Shown here: positions 47,978-58,987 of the stretch, piece after piece
How positions within the stretch are numbered: the stretch's first letter is position 1
Layout of the letters: each line of letters starts with the position of its first letter
DNA from: Progne subis subis
Taxonomy: Eukaryota > Chordata > Aves > Passeriformes > Hirundinidae
DNA length: 64,000 nt
Direction: 5' to 3'
Assembly: GCA_022316685.1 (NCBI GenBank)
Contig: JAKJHU010000038.1
Span: 2,714,384 to 2,778,383 of the forward strand
Program-made: the position numbers and the translations under genes
The notes under the pieces: generated by a model
What the model was told of the DNA's origin: nothing
The model's input: the letters and a program-made list of their open reading frames with translations, nothing else
The model's database searches: none

Positions 47978-49046
47978 CCTAACAGTGTATGTAGTGATGG
48001 TAGACCATCTCAAGGGTTGTACCTTGACCCTACATCTGAATGAACATTACAGGGCATTTCTGAAGAGGACCAACAGGGACTAAAGGCCTTTGGCACAGAG
48101 ATTGTTGTTGGGGACTGCTCTATGCCCTGGTATCACCAACATTGCAGCATGTGGTCTATATTGTGCATGTTGACAGTTCAGAGAAAACATTCTGTTCTCA
48201 TGTAAGCCAAACTATTTTGCCAGAATGTCATTTTGTAACCATCTTTGCAGAAGGGAAATGGTTCACTGGGGGTAGTAATCAACACCATGAAAGAGGTGTG
48301 TTTAAACTGACATTCTCCATTACCATTTCAGCAGGTCAGATTTCACAAATTATAATCTTATTTTAATAAAACTCAGGGTGGTTTTATTTTAAAATCTCAG
48401 CATCATCTTCACAGTAATTACTACACAGCTGCAAACACCAGGGATAGGATACTTTCTATTGCAATCAGTGTATTTTCACATGTCTAACCTATCCTGCAGG
48501 TAACTGTAGGAAATCAAATGCACAGGAGACATGAAAAAAATTAGAGGCAGAGAAACTTTCTGGGCAAGGTTATCTGGCTTTTTCAAAAGATGCTCTGTGG
48601 GTAGTAAAGCTGACAGGTCTTTTGTGCTATACAATTTCTGAGTTTTCTTACCTTTATTCTTTACTAAGTTGAGGTACTATTTCCATTCATGCAATTCCAG
48701 CCTTGCTTTTAGCACACCTCCTTTTTCCTAACACACAGGAGTTTCTATGGATAATAAAAGTTTTAGAAGTTTTCAAGAGTGACCAGTACAATAGGACAAA
48801 TCTCAGTTTCCAAAAGAAAGAAGTGACAACACATCTTTCTTCGATGAAGTCTGTATAAAATAGAGTCTTTAAACATATTTTATGGCATCAGAAACAATCT
48901 ATATTTTACTATTTGCATAGGTGGAAGGAATCAGAAATAACCTCATGGCTCAGGTTTCCAGCTGAACACAGCACTCCAATCTCTTTCTCTAGAGAAGACA
49001 CATTTAAGATTTTTTTCCCTGGTTTGTTCCTTCCTTTATTTTTTAA

Positions 49047-49106
49047 CTATATATATATATATGCATCTATATGAATATACATATATATATGTGTGTGTGT
49101 GTGTAT
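49047..49106. repeat. Compound TA/TG microsatellite
   Basis: Interrupted TA runs followed by a TG run, in the interval downstream of CERS6. Confidence 0.9.
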
Positions 49107-50507
49107 GTCTTTGGTCTAGAAGCACATTGGTTCTGTGTGCACACACACAATACTGTTGAACAGTAGGTTGCATAGTGTCTGTTACCCAAGAACCCTGCCT
49201 ACTTCTGGCACTGCTGTCACAAATCCCAGAAGAGTGTCCTGCAAGAGCTGTATGATCCTTAGCATCCTACATCAGACATTGATCTAGAGACTGGAAGAAG
49301 CATGTATTTTAAAAAGATGTTTACTTAGGGTGTTACTTTGTCTTCTTTGGGACACTATTTGTAAATCTTATATGAAAAAGGAATGCAAAATTGTTTTACA
49401 GATACTCCCTAATTTTATTTGTAGAGGTGATGAAATACTGCTGAGCATGCAAAAGTTGCTGTGAATTACACAAAGTGAATTTTGTTCAAGTTCTCACACA
49501 TTTTATGTAAAATAAACTAATTCTAGTAATGAATGACATTCTGCCTTCTCCCTCTTCACCCTGCCAAGGAAGTGGCAATAATTTTGAGAACAATACCTAG
49601 ACTGAACTGTGTCCAAGGAAGCCATGAACTTTTCATCTGCTGTTTTCCATTATGCCCTTGCTCTCAATCAGGTGAACGTGCAAGAACGATTTCAGGAGTT
49701 AGGTCTGGATTCAGAATGGTACATTTGAAGAAACACCTTTTACATGGAATCTCTGCAAAAAGCTAAAATCTGTAGAGGTCGAAAATTGAAAGGCCAAAGA
49801 AAAGAAAGATAAGAATGAACTTATCCTAAGTGCTGACAACAATGCTTTTGGGTATTTGCACAACAAATCAAGTCTACTTCTAATGCAATTAACCACCAAA
49901 TTGAATTTTAAATCACGCTAAAATAATATCCCAAAATTACCACATTTTTTTTCCCGAATTATGTTGGAGGAACAGTAATTGTGATTTGATAGGCAATTTC
50001 AAAACCAGTACTTTAAAACACAAAGATAGCAAAAATATCTGAAGCAGATCTAAAATCTATAAAGCTATGCTCTATCTTACTGTAAGTAACAAATCAAGCA
50101 ACTATTACTTATAGCAGATTCAGCAAAAGCAACAGGGATGGACAGAAGAGATCTGAGCATGATGCTCTCCGTTACCAAGAATCCAAGACACGAGGTTTGA
50201 GAATGGATATTCCCTTTTGTCCAGAAATTCCCAAAAGAATAAAAAATAAATAATATTTCAGACAGTACCAGTGAAAATACTGCTCCCATTGTGTCAGTTA
50301 CATACACATACAGCATGCCTACGTCTACAGAATGGTGTGCTGTCTTCATTCACAAACAGGAAATATGGCAGTGTGCTATCAGAATGCTTTGACACTCCTA
50401 ATTTTTTCTGCTGCTGAAATACATGAATAAACTGCATTCACAACTTATAATTTACTTCCAGTAGCAAACAGTTCATTCTGTTCGTATCTCGTGATTGAAC
50501 TGAAGGA

Positions 50508-50669
50508 TTAATGCTCCTCTGATGAAGTGGCACCAGGGAGATACCCATTTGTCCCGTTGGCACCGCTTGTCCCATTCGTGGTGACAGTGCTGTGCGGGGC
50601 CTTTGAGCGAGGTACTGTTTCTTCCTCATCTGAGCTTGACTCAACATCACTTCGGGCATCCTTTGCTAC
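50508..50669 (-). CDS. CERS6: CERS6 last coding exon: cytosolic tail
   Basis: 53 codons plus [23 protein letters not shown] is the acidic serine cluster, followed by an Asn/Gly/Thr-rich end ([15 protein letters not shown]). Acceptor CGTTCTGCAG. Confidence 0.95.
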   Translation of the reverse strand, partial: VAKDARSDVESSSDEEETVPRSKAPHSTVTTNGTSGANGTNGYLPGATSSEEH

Positions 50670-53600
50670 CTGCAGAACGTGGAAAAGAAGAAGGAAGTAG
50701 GTGACTGTAAGGAAATAACTCAGCTTTTTGGTTCAAGAGAATCAGAGAATTCACATATATTTCCAAAGTGAGCTTTGAAGGCAATCTCGGCTCTGGCACA
50801 CTTCTCTGCCTTTGCCTGCCTGCACTTCAAACAGGGATGTCTGGACATACGTATGCCACATGTAAAGGCAGGATGAGAACTCAGCACTGGTGCACTGAAG
50901 CTATATCGGCCAAGTGCTTGAGGCAAAGGGTTTTGCATAGAGTGAAGTAAACAACAATCCAAGCTCCCAAATTCAACCTAGGCTCAGTCCCTCTGCCCTC
51001 CTACTAACTACAACTTTATTTCCTGTCCTTCATTTGGAGTGCTGCTCTTTGACCTGGTAATACCAAATGTTCAGCTCAGCTTCCTGCCCCTTATCTCCCA
51101 ACTCAGTGGAGACCACATGGCTCCAGGGAACAGTGCTGTGCGCTCACACGAGGAGACACAAGTACTGCTTGAAATAAAACTCGCCACGCCAGCTAACTCC
51201 AGTCTCTGACTTCAGACAAGTGGTGAGAACAGCACTTGCAAAATGTGGACATAGACAAGTTCAGTCCCTAAGGACTCACACTTCAACTGTGTGCCCCACT
51301 GTGTCACTGGAAAGGGGTTTCAGAGCCAGATGGACCTTCGTTGCTAGGGATTTCCTGCTAATTTTCAGCTGACTTCTTTGAAGAATCTTGAAAATCTCCA
51401 AAACTTGCAGGATGTAGTACAAAAACCCAGCATCAACAGAAAGAGGTCTGAAGTTTAACCTGCCTGCAGCTCTAAGGATGCCATTTTCATGCCTGCTTCT
51501 ACTCCTGTTTGTGTAGCTGAGCATCCCAATTTCTTCACGATCGATCCATGCTGTGCTGGTTGCCACAATCAGGCAATTACAACTGACTTTACTACAGCAA
51601 ATGGACATAAAAGGGGGCAAAGTGTATGGTGAGTCTTTTTCCTGAAGAACTAAAACCACTTAAAGAACAGGGCCAATGCGTGTAATTTTTTGCTTACAGA
51701 AATTCTCCTCTCCTGTGGAAAACCAATGCCACTCTCATCTCAGAAGCAGCCATTTGCCTTTGGGGCTCCCAGTGTTGCCCTTGCAATATCAGAGTATCAG
51801 AGTGACATTATTCTGCTTGGAACCAGAGACAAAAGAAAACAGTTCCCATATAGTTCCCAAATCTTTACTCCTAATAAGTAAAGATTTTAATGTCAATGTC
51901 TAGTAAGCCCACAATTCTGACACCTGTGAAACTGGACTTCAGCTGAGGTCAGAAATTTGGTTCCATACTTTAGAGAGCTTCAATTAATAGGTTACTTCAG
52001 TGTCTTTCATATAAAGGGACTTTTATGTTGCAGCTGGTGGGGGTACAGGAATACACTCAGAATTATACCTTTATCAGACAGAAGAGAATGGTCTCAGCAC
52101 ACAGTACTGAGCACCTGTGAACTGTGTGATGGCAGAGCAGATGACTGAAACAATCCTGCACCAACTTAAATTCTCTTAATAGATACACTGCCAACTCTTC
52201 TGCTAAGGTCCTGCCCCAAATCCAAAAATCAAAATAAGATTCTATGCTGTAGCCAGTTCTGCTAAACATGGGACCTGGTCTCTTTATTTTTAAAATGCAG
52301 CAACAAAGCAGGGTCTTTGCACTTAAAACCTGATACGAATGCAACACATCTTGCAGTGCTTAGTACTTATCTGTAAGGTACCTGTAACATGTTGTGAAAA
52401 TAGTTCTTATTTTTATTGCAGAAATAGAAAGAATGGTGTTGCAAGTGAGGAAGTAAATTAAGATCTAAAGGAAGATGCATATCATCTCTAACTTGGTCTC
52501 TGTGTTACTGCAAGAGTCTAACTCTGTACAATCTCAATTTTCCCCTGTGCAATTGTTAGAACTACAAGGTAAAGGATTTACAGTCTCAAGTATGTGTCTT
52601 GAATGCTCACAGAGCAGATGCTTATCCTGCTGATATATATATGTGTATATACATATGTATGTATGTCTCTATATGTAAATATGGTGCAGCATAATAGTGC
52701 CCAGACACTACAGATAGAAGTGGGTTTGAATGGTTTTAGGTGATGTATAGCTAAGAAGTAAAAGCAGCCTTTAAAGATAGTCTTTACTTAAATATATAAA
52801 TACAATGGATAAATACCAAGCAGAAACTACAAATGAAAAGAACCAAACCAACGTAAACCACAAACACCAGTGTTGTCAGAATAAATCTTTTGCATAGTAA
52901 ATTTAAAGAAACTTACGTGCAAGGGGTTCCACTTCCCAGCCTTCCAGCACAGCACAAGGAAAAGCATAAACAAGCAGAGTAAGAGAGAGCAGGATGCAGT
53001 CTGAAGTCACTGGTATAATTCAGACACAACAGCTGAGGCTAATCATTGCTTAAAGCAGCGGGGACTAAAGCACGGCTTCCAGGCAGAATACAGCTTGGGA
53101 ATGCACTGTCTTTCACAGACTGAGTGGCAGATTCTGGGCTCTGCCAATGCATGGCTGAGCTCTCTGGTACATTCATCGAAAGCACTTATCTGGAGAACAA
53201 TCCCCTTCACTTTGGGGGCAACCAATGCACTCTGCTCTTTAAGGGCGAAATGTCCTGACCTTACATGATCTGTAAGGGTTAGTTCTACCAGCTGCACATA
53301 AGCCCTGTGTCTGCACAGCAACTGTAATGGGGTTGGTATTTCTGGGAGTGACATCTTTCTGTCAAATGTACAACTGGCAGCAAGACACTAAATTCTAGCT
53401 CAAAAAGTCTTGCTCTGGGAATACTAGAAAGAATATACATAGCTCTTTGCAATAGCTCATTAATACCAAAACCCAGAAGAGGCTGTGATCTGTAACCTTG
53501 CCACTAGCAAACACAGCAGAATTTAATTCTGTATTTTTATTGCTATCACTTCCAGCTGTGAAATTAACATTTTGCTAACAACTACCATAAAGAAGAAAAA

Positions 53601-54089
53601 CAGAACTGGCAGCCCCAAGAAGGCAGTTTACTTGTTGGGTTTCTATAATCTGATTTCCCTAATGTAGTTTAGTTCAGGGTACCACGTTGTAAAAAAGAAG
53701 TGTGGAAGCACATATAAAGATAATCACTATACAGAGTATTATTAACTTATCTGACAATTATTAGGAGTGGGGAAAAATTTCCAGGACAGGGAAGAAGAGT
53801 TTATCTAAAGCAAGAGGTGTCTTCAGTAGTACGTTATGAATTAGGAAAAAAACCCAACCAAACCCAAACAAAAAATCACCTCTATTGACAATGAAAAACC
53901 TAAAATTGTGAAACAGAACAGTGTTGTCTTACCTTGCCCTTTGAAATAGCTTTGTAGGCTGCCTTTATGATTAGGTAAGACCAAAAACAGTGCAGAATTT
54001 GAAGAACCATAAGCAGCACATTGAAGACCCACAAGGCAGGAAAATTGCCCAGAGCTTCATACAGTTCAAACAGTGTTGTATTTAATATC
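50508..54089 (-). CDS. CERS6: CERS6, ceramide synthase 6, C-terminal exons
   Basis: CERS6 N-acylates sphingoid bases (mainly with C16 acyl-CoA) in the ER membrane. Exons on the minus strand are 53933-54089, an in-frame 24-nt microexon 52917-52940, and the last exon 50508-50669 with TAA at 50508-50510. They encode [20 protein letters not shown], the last membrane helix ([20 protein letters not shown]), and the cytosolic acidic tail [17 protein letters not shown], which is a casein-kinase-2-type phospho-tail. Human CERS6 has [11 protein letters not shown] and SKDDRSDIESSSDEED at these places. The [15 protein letters not shown] end favours CERS6 over CERS5, and synteny agrees. The catalytic TLC/Lag1 exons lie beyond the window; the incoming phase requires a split Trp codon, as in the family. 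Confidence 0.93.
50670..53932 (-). other. CERS6 introns around the microexon
   Basis: 3.2 kb of intron apart from the microexon at 52917-52940. It has an interrupted TA/TG repeat near 52636-52666. No other feature seen. Confidence 0.75.
52917..52940 (-). CDS. CERS6: CERS6 24-nt alternative microexon (AGKWNPLH)
   Basis: GCT GGG AAG TGG AAC CCC TTG CAC, phase 0 on both sides, so it can be included or skipped without a frame change. The acceptor is preceded by a long pyrimidine tract with several TGC motifs, and the donor is GTAAGTTT, a near-perfect match. Human CERS6 is known as 384- and 392-residue forms differing by eight residues at this place. The insert I recall is the same AGKWNPLH. Confidence 0.88.
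53933..54089 (-). CDS. CERS6: CERS6 exon: last transmembrane segment
   Basis: 157 nt, phase 2 to phase 0. Acceptor TTTTTCCTAG and donor GTAAGA. It encodes [16 protein letters not shown], then a hydrophobic helix ending [18 protein letters not shown]. Confidence 0.95.
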
Positions 54090-54539
54090 CTAGGAAAAAA
54101 AAAAAGGACAGAAATATATTAACACTTCCCTTAAGCCGACAATCTCAAAGAAATTATTTTTAAATCAAAACAACAAGTACTTGATTAGATGGGATCCACA
54201 TGGACAGCGGATCAAATGTTGCTTTCAATATTTAACTTGATTTGTAAACACTGCATACAGAAAACAAAGATCCTCAGAGTGCATTTCTTCTCTTCATCTA
54301 TACAGCTAGCAGGTGTTGTCTTAAATAACTCCTCCTGATTGGTAACAAAAATTACTGTATTCCATGGTTTTGAAATAAAGTTATTCCATCTCAACCGCCC
54401 CCAGTAGGGGTTTGGTGCTCTCATATTAGCCACTTTTTGCACAAAATCTGATTTGCACACCACTTAGATAAAACCAAGAGCGAGGCTTAGCAATTACATA
54501 TAGGACAGGTGGACAATGGGGCAGTGAGGGATGGGAAAC

Positions 54540-54880
54540 CTTACTGCAGCCTTTTCATACTTAAAGGGGCCTTAAAAACACGGGGAAAAACTTTTTAGTA
54601 GGGCCTGCTGAGATAAAACAATGGTTAATGGTTTTAAGCTAAAAGAGGGTAGGTCCATATTAGATCTAAAGAAGAGGATTGTACCATGAGAGTGGTAAAA
54701 CACTGGAACAGATTGTTCAGGGAGGTTGGAGACTCCCTGTCCCCACAGACGTTCAAGGTCAGGTTGGACACGGCTCTGAGCAATCTGATCTAGATGAAGG
54801 TGTCCCTGCTCATTGCAGGGAGGTTGGGCTAAATGACATTTAAGGGTCCCTTGCAACCCAAATCATTCTAGGATTCTAAG
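54540..54880 (+). mobile_element. CR1 LINE 3' fragment
   Basis: The CR1 3' UTR is recognisable: CACTGGAACAGATTGTTCAG, AGGTCAGGTTGGACACGGCT, CTGCTCATTGCAGGGAGGTT, and the end CATTCTAGGATTCTAAG. It is older or of a different subfamily than the copy at 47345, and it lacks any coding part. Confidence 0.88.
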
Positions 54881-55284
54881 AAATTCAGGCAGTTCTAGAC
54901 ATTTGAACCAAATTTTTGAGAATCAGCATTTCAGATGCAGGCAGTAAACTGATGTTATAATGACTTCTGAAGATTTGTGAATATAGCACTAACTTTCTGC
55001 CCAAATCTCTGCCACAGCAGGTGATTTCAATCTTAGCAAACAGCCTGAGAGCAGAGCGGAGAACAGACAGCAAAAACAATGGCATTTTTAAAAACAAATA
55101 ACGATCTAGGAACGGGTCTTAGTTAGGGGGAGAAAAATAAGGCAATATAGGGATTTGTCAACCTTCATCCCTTTCCCCCGCTGATGCAGAAGTTCATTAA
55201 GAGCTGCACCGGCTTTCTGCTCCCTGCCGGTTCTAAATGGCCCACGAAGTCAGTAGATGGCGCGTTGGGCACGGCCAGCGCCGC

Positions 55285-55478
55285 GGGCTCGGGCAGCGTC
55301 CCGGGAAGGGAGCGGCACCGGGACCCTGCTCGGGCTCGGGCAGCGTCCCGGGAAGGGAGCGGCACCGGGACCCCGCTCGGGCTCGGGCAGCGTCCCGGGA
55401 AGGGAGCGGCACCGGGACCCCGCTCGGGCTCGGGCAGCGTCCCGGGAAGGGAGCGGCACCGGGACCCCGCTCGGGCTC
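55285..55478. repeat. 47-bp GC-rich minisatellite, 4 copies plus start of a fifth
   Basis: Copies start at 55285, 55332, 55379 and 55426, almost identical, with a 6-bp start of a fifth at 55473. Each begins GGGCTCGGGCAGCGTCCCGG, contains a TCCCGGGA palindrome and about seven CpGs, and has four runs of three Gs. Because 47 is not a multiple of 3, each strand is open in all frames; these are not genes. Confidence 0.95.
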
Positions 55479-57964
55479 CAGGGCGGCACAGCTCCGTGGA
55501 GACATTATGGGTACTGGCCTCAGCTTTTTAATAAACAAGCACATTTGCCACAATCCTTTCCAGCAACAAATAAACAGTTCAAGTAGTACTACGTACTAGA
55601 AATACGTACAGACAACAAATCCAGAATATCACGTTTAGTGGTAATGATTTATGGGTCAAAAATCAACCAGTGATTTCTATTACACTGGCCTTAATACTCT
55701 AGGGGTATTTCATAGTACTTCTACTTTTTTATTTTTGCCTTCTTACACTGCAGAAGTTGATGTTTTATAACCTTCCTATACAGCAGTGTTTTTGCACTGT
55801 CTTCTGTTTATGGTGTGAACACCAGAAGAAAATGTTTTCCGGTTTGCAAAAACACCATCATACTATTGCTTCTGTCGGGTAGAACTCTTCAGCCTCAGCT
55901 CTGTGCAATTTGTTCTATTTGTCACAGCAACACCCCACTTTACATTTACAGTTCAAGGGGACACTCATCATATTAAAACAGAGGTGAAGTCAGAACTTCT
56001 ACTTCGCCAGTGCTTACTGCAGTTCTAACCATTATATCAAATTCAAACTGGAAATCAACAACTCCTGTAATATAAAGTTACCACTGTTTACACTCAACTG
56101 TCTTTATGTCTGCAATTTTAAGTGCTACAGAACTGTAAATGAAGCTTCTGCAGGTTTCTGTTTCTATTAACTGGACCAAATTTTGTCTCTGGGGACTTCC
56201 ACAGAAGTCAAGTAGAAAAAGCAGCATTAGAGATGAGCTAGTCCACTCTCACACAAGTCAGGAAGGAAGCAAGGCCAGAAAGAGTGCTTTAGGTACCAAA
56301 AACAGTTGCATGTGCAAATGACTCATATATTGTGTATTAGATACAGAAATGAGCCTCAATAAAAAAGCAGGCTTCTTTCTAATTGTTCATGTCTGGCAAA
56401 CTAAGGACAGGACTGGAATTCTCCACTAAAGCTGCAAACAGGATCTTATTAATTGTTCAGCACTGCTAAGAGGGTTCAGTGGTCTGATGTGCAGACTAGG
56501 TGTTCCCATGGAGCTAAGGCTATGTCTAAGCAACGACAGAGCAGAAGCTGAGTGAAACACAGAAAACTACAGAAAAAATGAAGGCAAGCAAATAAACTCT
56601 GAAAATAAATGAATTATATCATATTACAAGTCTGAAATGGGAAGAAAATTCATAAGGTTAGGAGTCAGAATACACAGAGAAATTCTACTTTAGAGACTGA
56701 AGAAGAAGGGGAGGGAAGACAGGTTAGATGCACTTTTCATCATTTTCACTGCTACAAGTATTCAATGGAAGCATTTTAATCAACTACACAAATAATAGGG
56801 ACTGGAAATAGCAGCATGAAAATGGATTACATGGAGGAGAAACTACCTGTAAGATGTATATTCAAATAAATTTTAGATTCAAATACTCAGAAAGGCACTT
56901 AAATCTGTAAACACACTTGCTGGGACTTTTCAAAGCTCTCCAGTGGTTAAACCCCAGCTTTTCATAATGAATGGTGGAAACACTGATTCTTGGGTATCTG
57001 ACTTGAAGCAGGCTGGACTTGATGTCACAGGGGAAAATTACTTTAAGCTGCAAGTACTCTACCTTTCTGAAAACTTTTGTCAGCATTTCTCAGATATTTG
57101 CAATTTGAAACAACATGTTAGCTTCTGCTTTTGAGAATCATTTCTGGACTGTTTTTTCTCTGAGCCCCTGGAAGATTTTGATAGCTGGAGAACACAACAC
57201 AGCTTCATGGAAAGTATTCTTCCCTCATTAAATGCATCCCAAGGAGGGTTGTGCACCTGGCTGTGTGAAGCACTCAGTTTAGTATCTTGAATTAAGCAGT
57301 ATGGCTGATGAAAGCAAATAAAAATGAATTCACCACTTAAGATCCAATCTACTCTAACAGAAATTTGTGGTATTTTTTCAGGAATGCTGCCACAATATCT
57401 GAGCCACTGGGAGAGATAACCCTGTACTTACTGTATTACCACTGTAATTAAATACTCAGAATAAAATGAATACATTTTCAACAACTACTAAAAAATCACC
57501 TGCAACACATCAACAGTAACACAGGTTTTTCCTGTAGTCTCTAACTCTTTATCTAGCCAGCAAAGCAGTACTTGGGACACTAGAGGTAACAGATCCACAC
57601 TGACTCATTAGTATTGCACTCCCTTCCCACAGCTAAGTGGGCCCAAAGCCAGGCTCTTGGGCATCACCTACTAATTCTTGGCAAACTGATCCCTTGTCTT
57701 GCACCAAGGATGAAAGGAAAACCTGGAGATGAGGAGAGATTAAGAAAGAGAGGAATGGGTGGAAGAGTAAAATCCTTATCTATGTTGTCTGAGGACTCAC
57801 AAAAATGTGCTGTGTTTGCTTCTGAAAGGATCCTGAGAGGAACAAAAAACACATGAAAAGGAGGATCATGTGGAAGGAGTAGGTGCATAGCAGGATGAAG
57901 CACTATTATCGCATCCAATGGGAGCAGAAACTGTACAGCTGAAATTAGTGCTACTGCAAATTAC

Positions 57965-58014
57965 CTTCCCTTCTGCAGTACTGTCCAGTGACCAACATAT
58001 TCTGCTGCAACATG
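57965..58014 (-). other. Unexplained exon-like segment
   Basis: 50 nt with acceptor AATTCAG and donor GTAATT, open as HVAAEYVGHWTVLQKG plus 2 nt. Its phase-0 start would fit the segment at 61343-61438. I do not recognise it. It may be chance. Confidence 0.12.
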
Positions 58015-58913
58015 CTGAATTAAAGGCACTTTGTTAACACAGCACAACAGACAGAAGTCTCAGATATGACCAAGGACAGCACAATATGATACCAGCTTGC
58101 CTAAATACTTCAGAATAAATGTCTCATATCCATTATGTGTACAGCAGGCAACAGTATTCTAGATGGCACCGTAACACCTGCATTGAGCCACCTTTCAATA
58201 TGGCATACATTACCAAGAAAATAGGTAATTACATTTATGCAATTATGTAGTTACATTAATTATCCCATTTAGTGCAAGTAACTCCTACCAGCAATGCTTC
58301 AAAGTTTCTGCCTTTCTTGTAATTTTTCCTTTAATAAACCGAACAATTGCACTTAATTCTGCCCCAAAACATAGTAATTTATTCTTCATTATATGTTGTA
58401 AAAAGTGACTATGACCAGAGAACAGAGTCGTCAGTTCTAAATTGTGGATTTAGCTGTTATATTAACTTATGTGATCTAAGAAGTTTTCCAATTTCTTTAC
58501 ACAGTTCTCTTTTTTTTTTTTAAGATGGGCACAAAGTATTGGCGCACCTTGTTGGCCACATAAAGATGCTGTGAGAATTATTAGCTTGTTTATAAAACAC
58601 TGTGGACTACTTCCTTAACAGATGCCATAAAACTGACAGGTAGAAAAAAAATCACTGAGATCCACAGATAAATGAAGAGAAGCGGAGTGTGAGAGCACAT
58701 GTATGTGCACATATTGATCAGCCACAGGATGATAAATCAGATACATTTCATCCGAGGTCAAGATTCATCTCTGGGATTTAGACCTCATTTGAAATCTAAT
58801 AGGATTTCCTATCCCAGCCTGTCCCAGTTACTTTTAATGACAACAGACCTTATATACAAATATTTCTGCATGAGACTTCAAATTAAACAATTAAACAGTT
58901 TGGGGTTTTTTGT

Positions 58914-58915
<2 letters not shown>

Positions 58916-58956
<41 letters not shown>

Positions 58957-58987
58957 TTTGTTTGTTTGTTTGTTTGTTTGTTTTTTT
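58916..58987. repeat. T40 homopolymer followed by (GTTT)n
   Basis: Forty consecutive T from 58916 to 58955, then six GTTT units, then more T. It could be the A-tail of an old minus-strand retroposed copy, but no body is recognisable beside it. Confidence 0.95.

Larger units (their letters stand above)
36981..50507. other. SPC25-CERS6 interval; no recognisable NOSTRIN
   Basis: 13.5 kb in which human and most vertebrates carry NOSTRIN. I saw no segment encoding the F-BAR region or the SH3 tryptophan pair (GGWWFG) on the minus strand. The interval holds AT and compound microsatellites, a 19-bp tandem duplication (39024-39061), a CR1 fragment (47345-47977), the presumed CERS6 3' UTR next to 50507, and weak minus-strand exon candidates (44474-47174). 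Short diverged exons could be missed by eye. Confidence 0.6.

Noticed and set aside
55165..55599. Overlapping open frames of 66-120 codons on both strands, rich in Arg, Gly, Ala and Pro.
   Set aside because: They are produced by the 47-bp repeat, which is stop-free in every frame. They have no family match or splice context.
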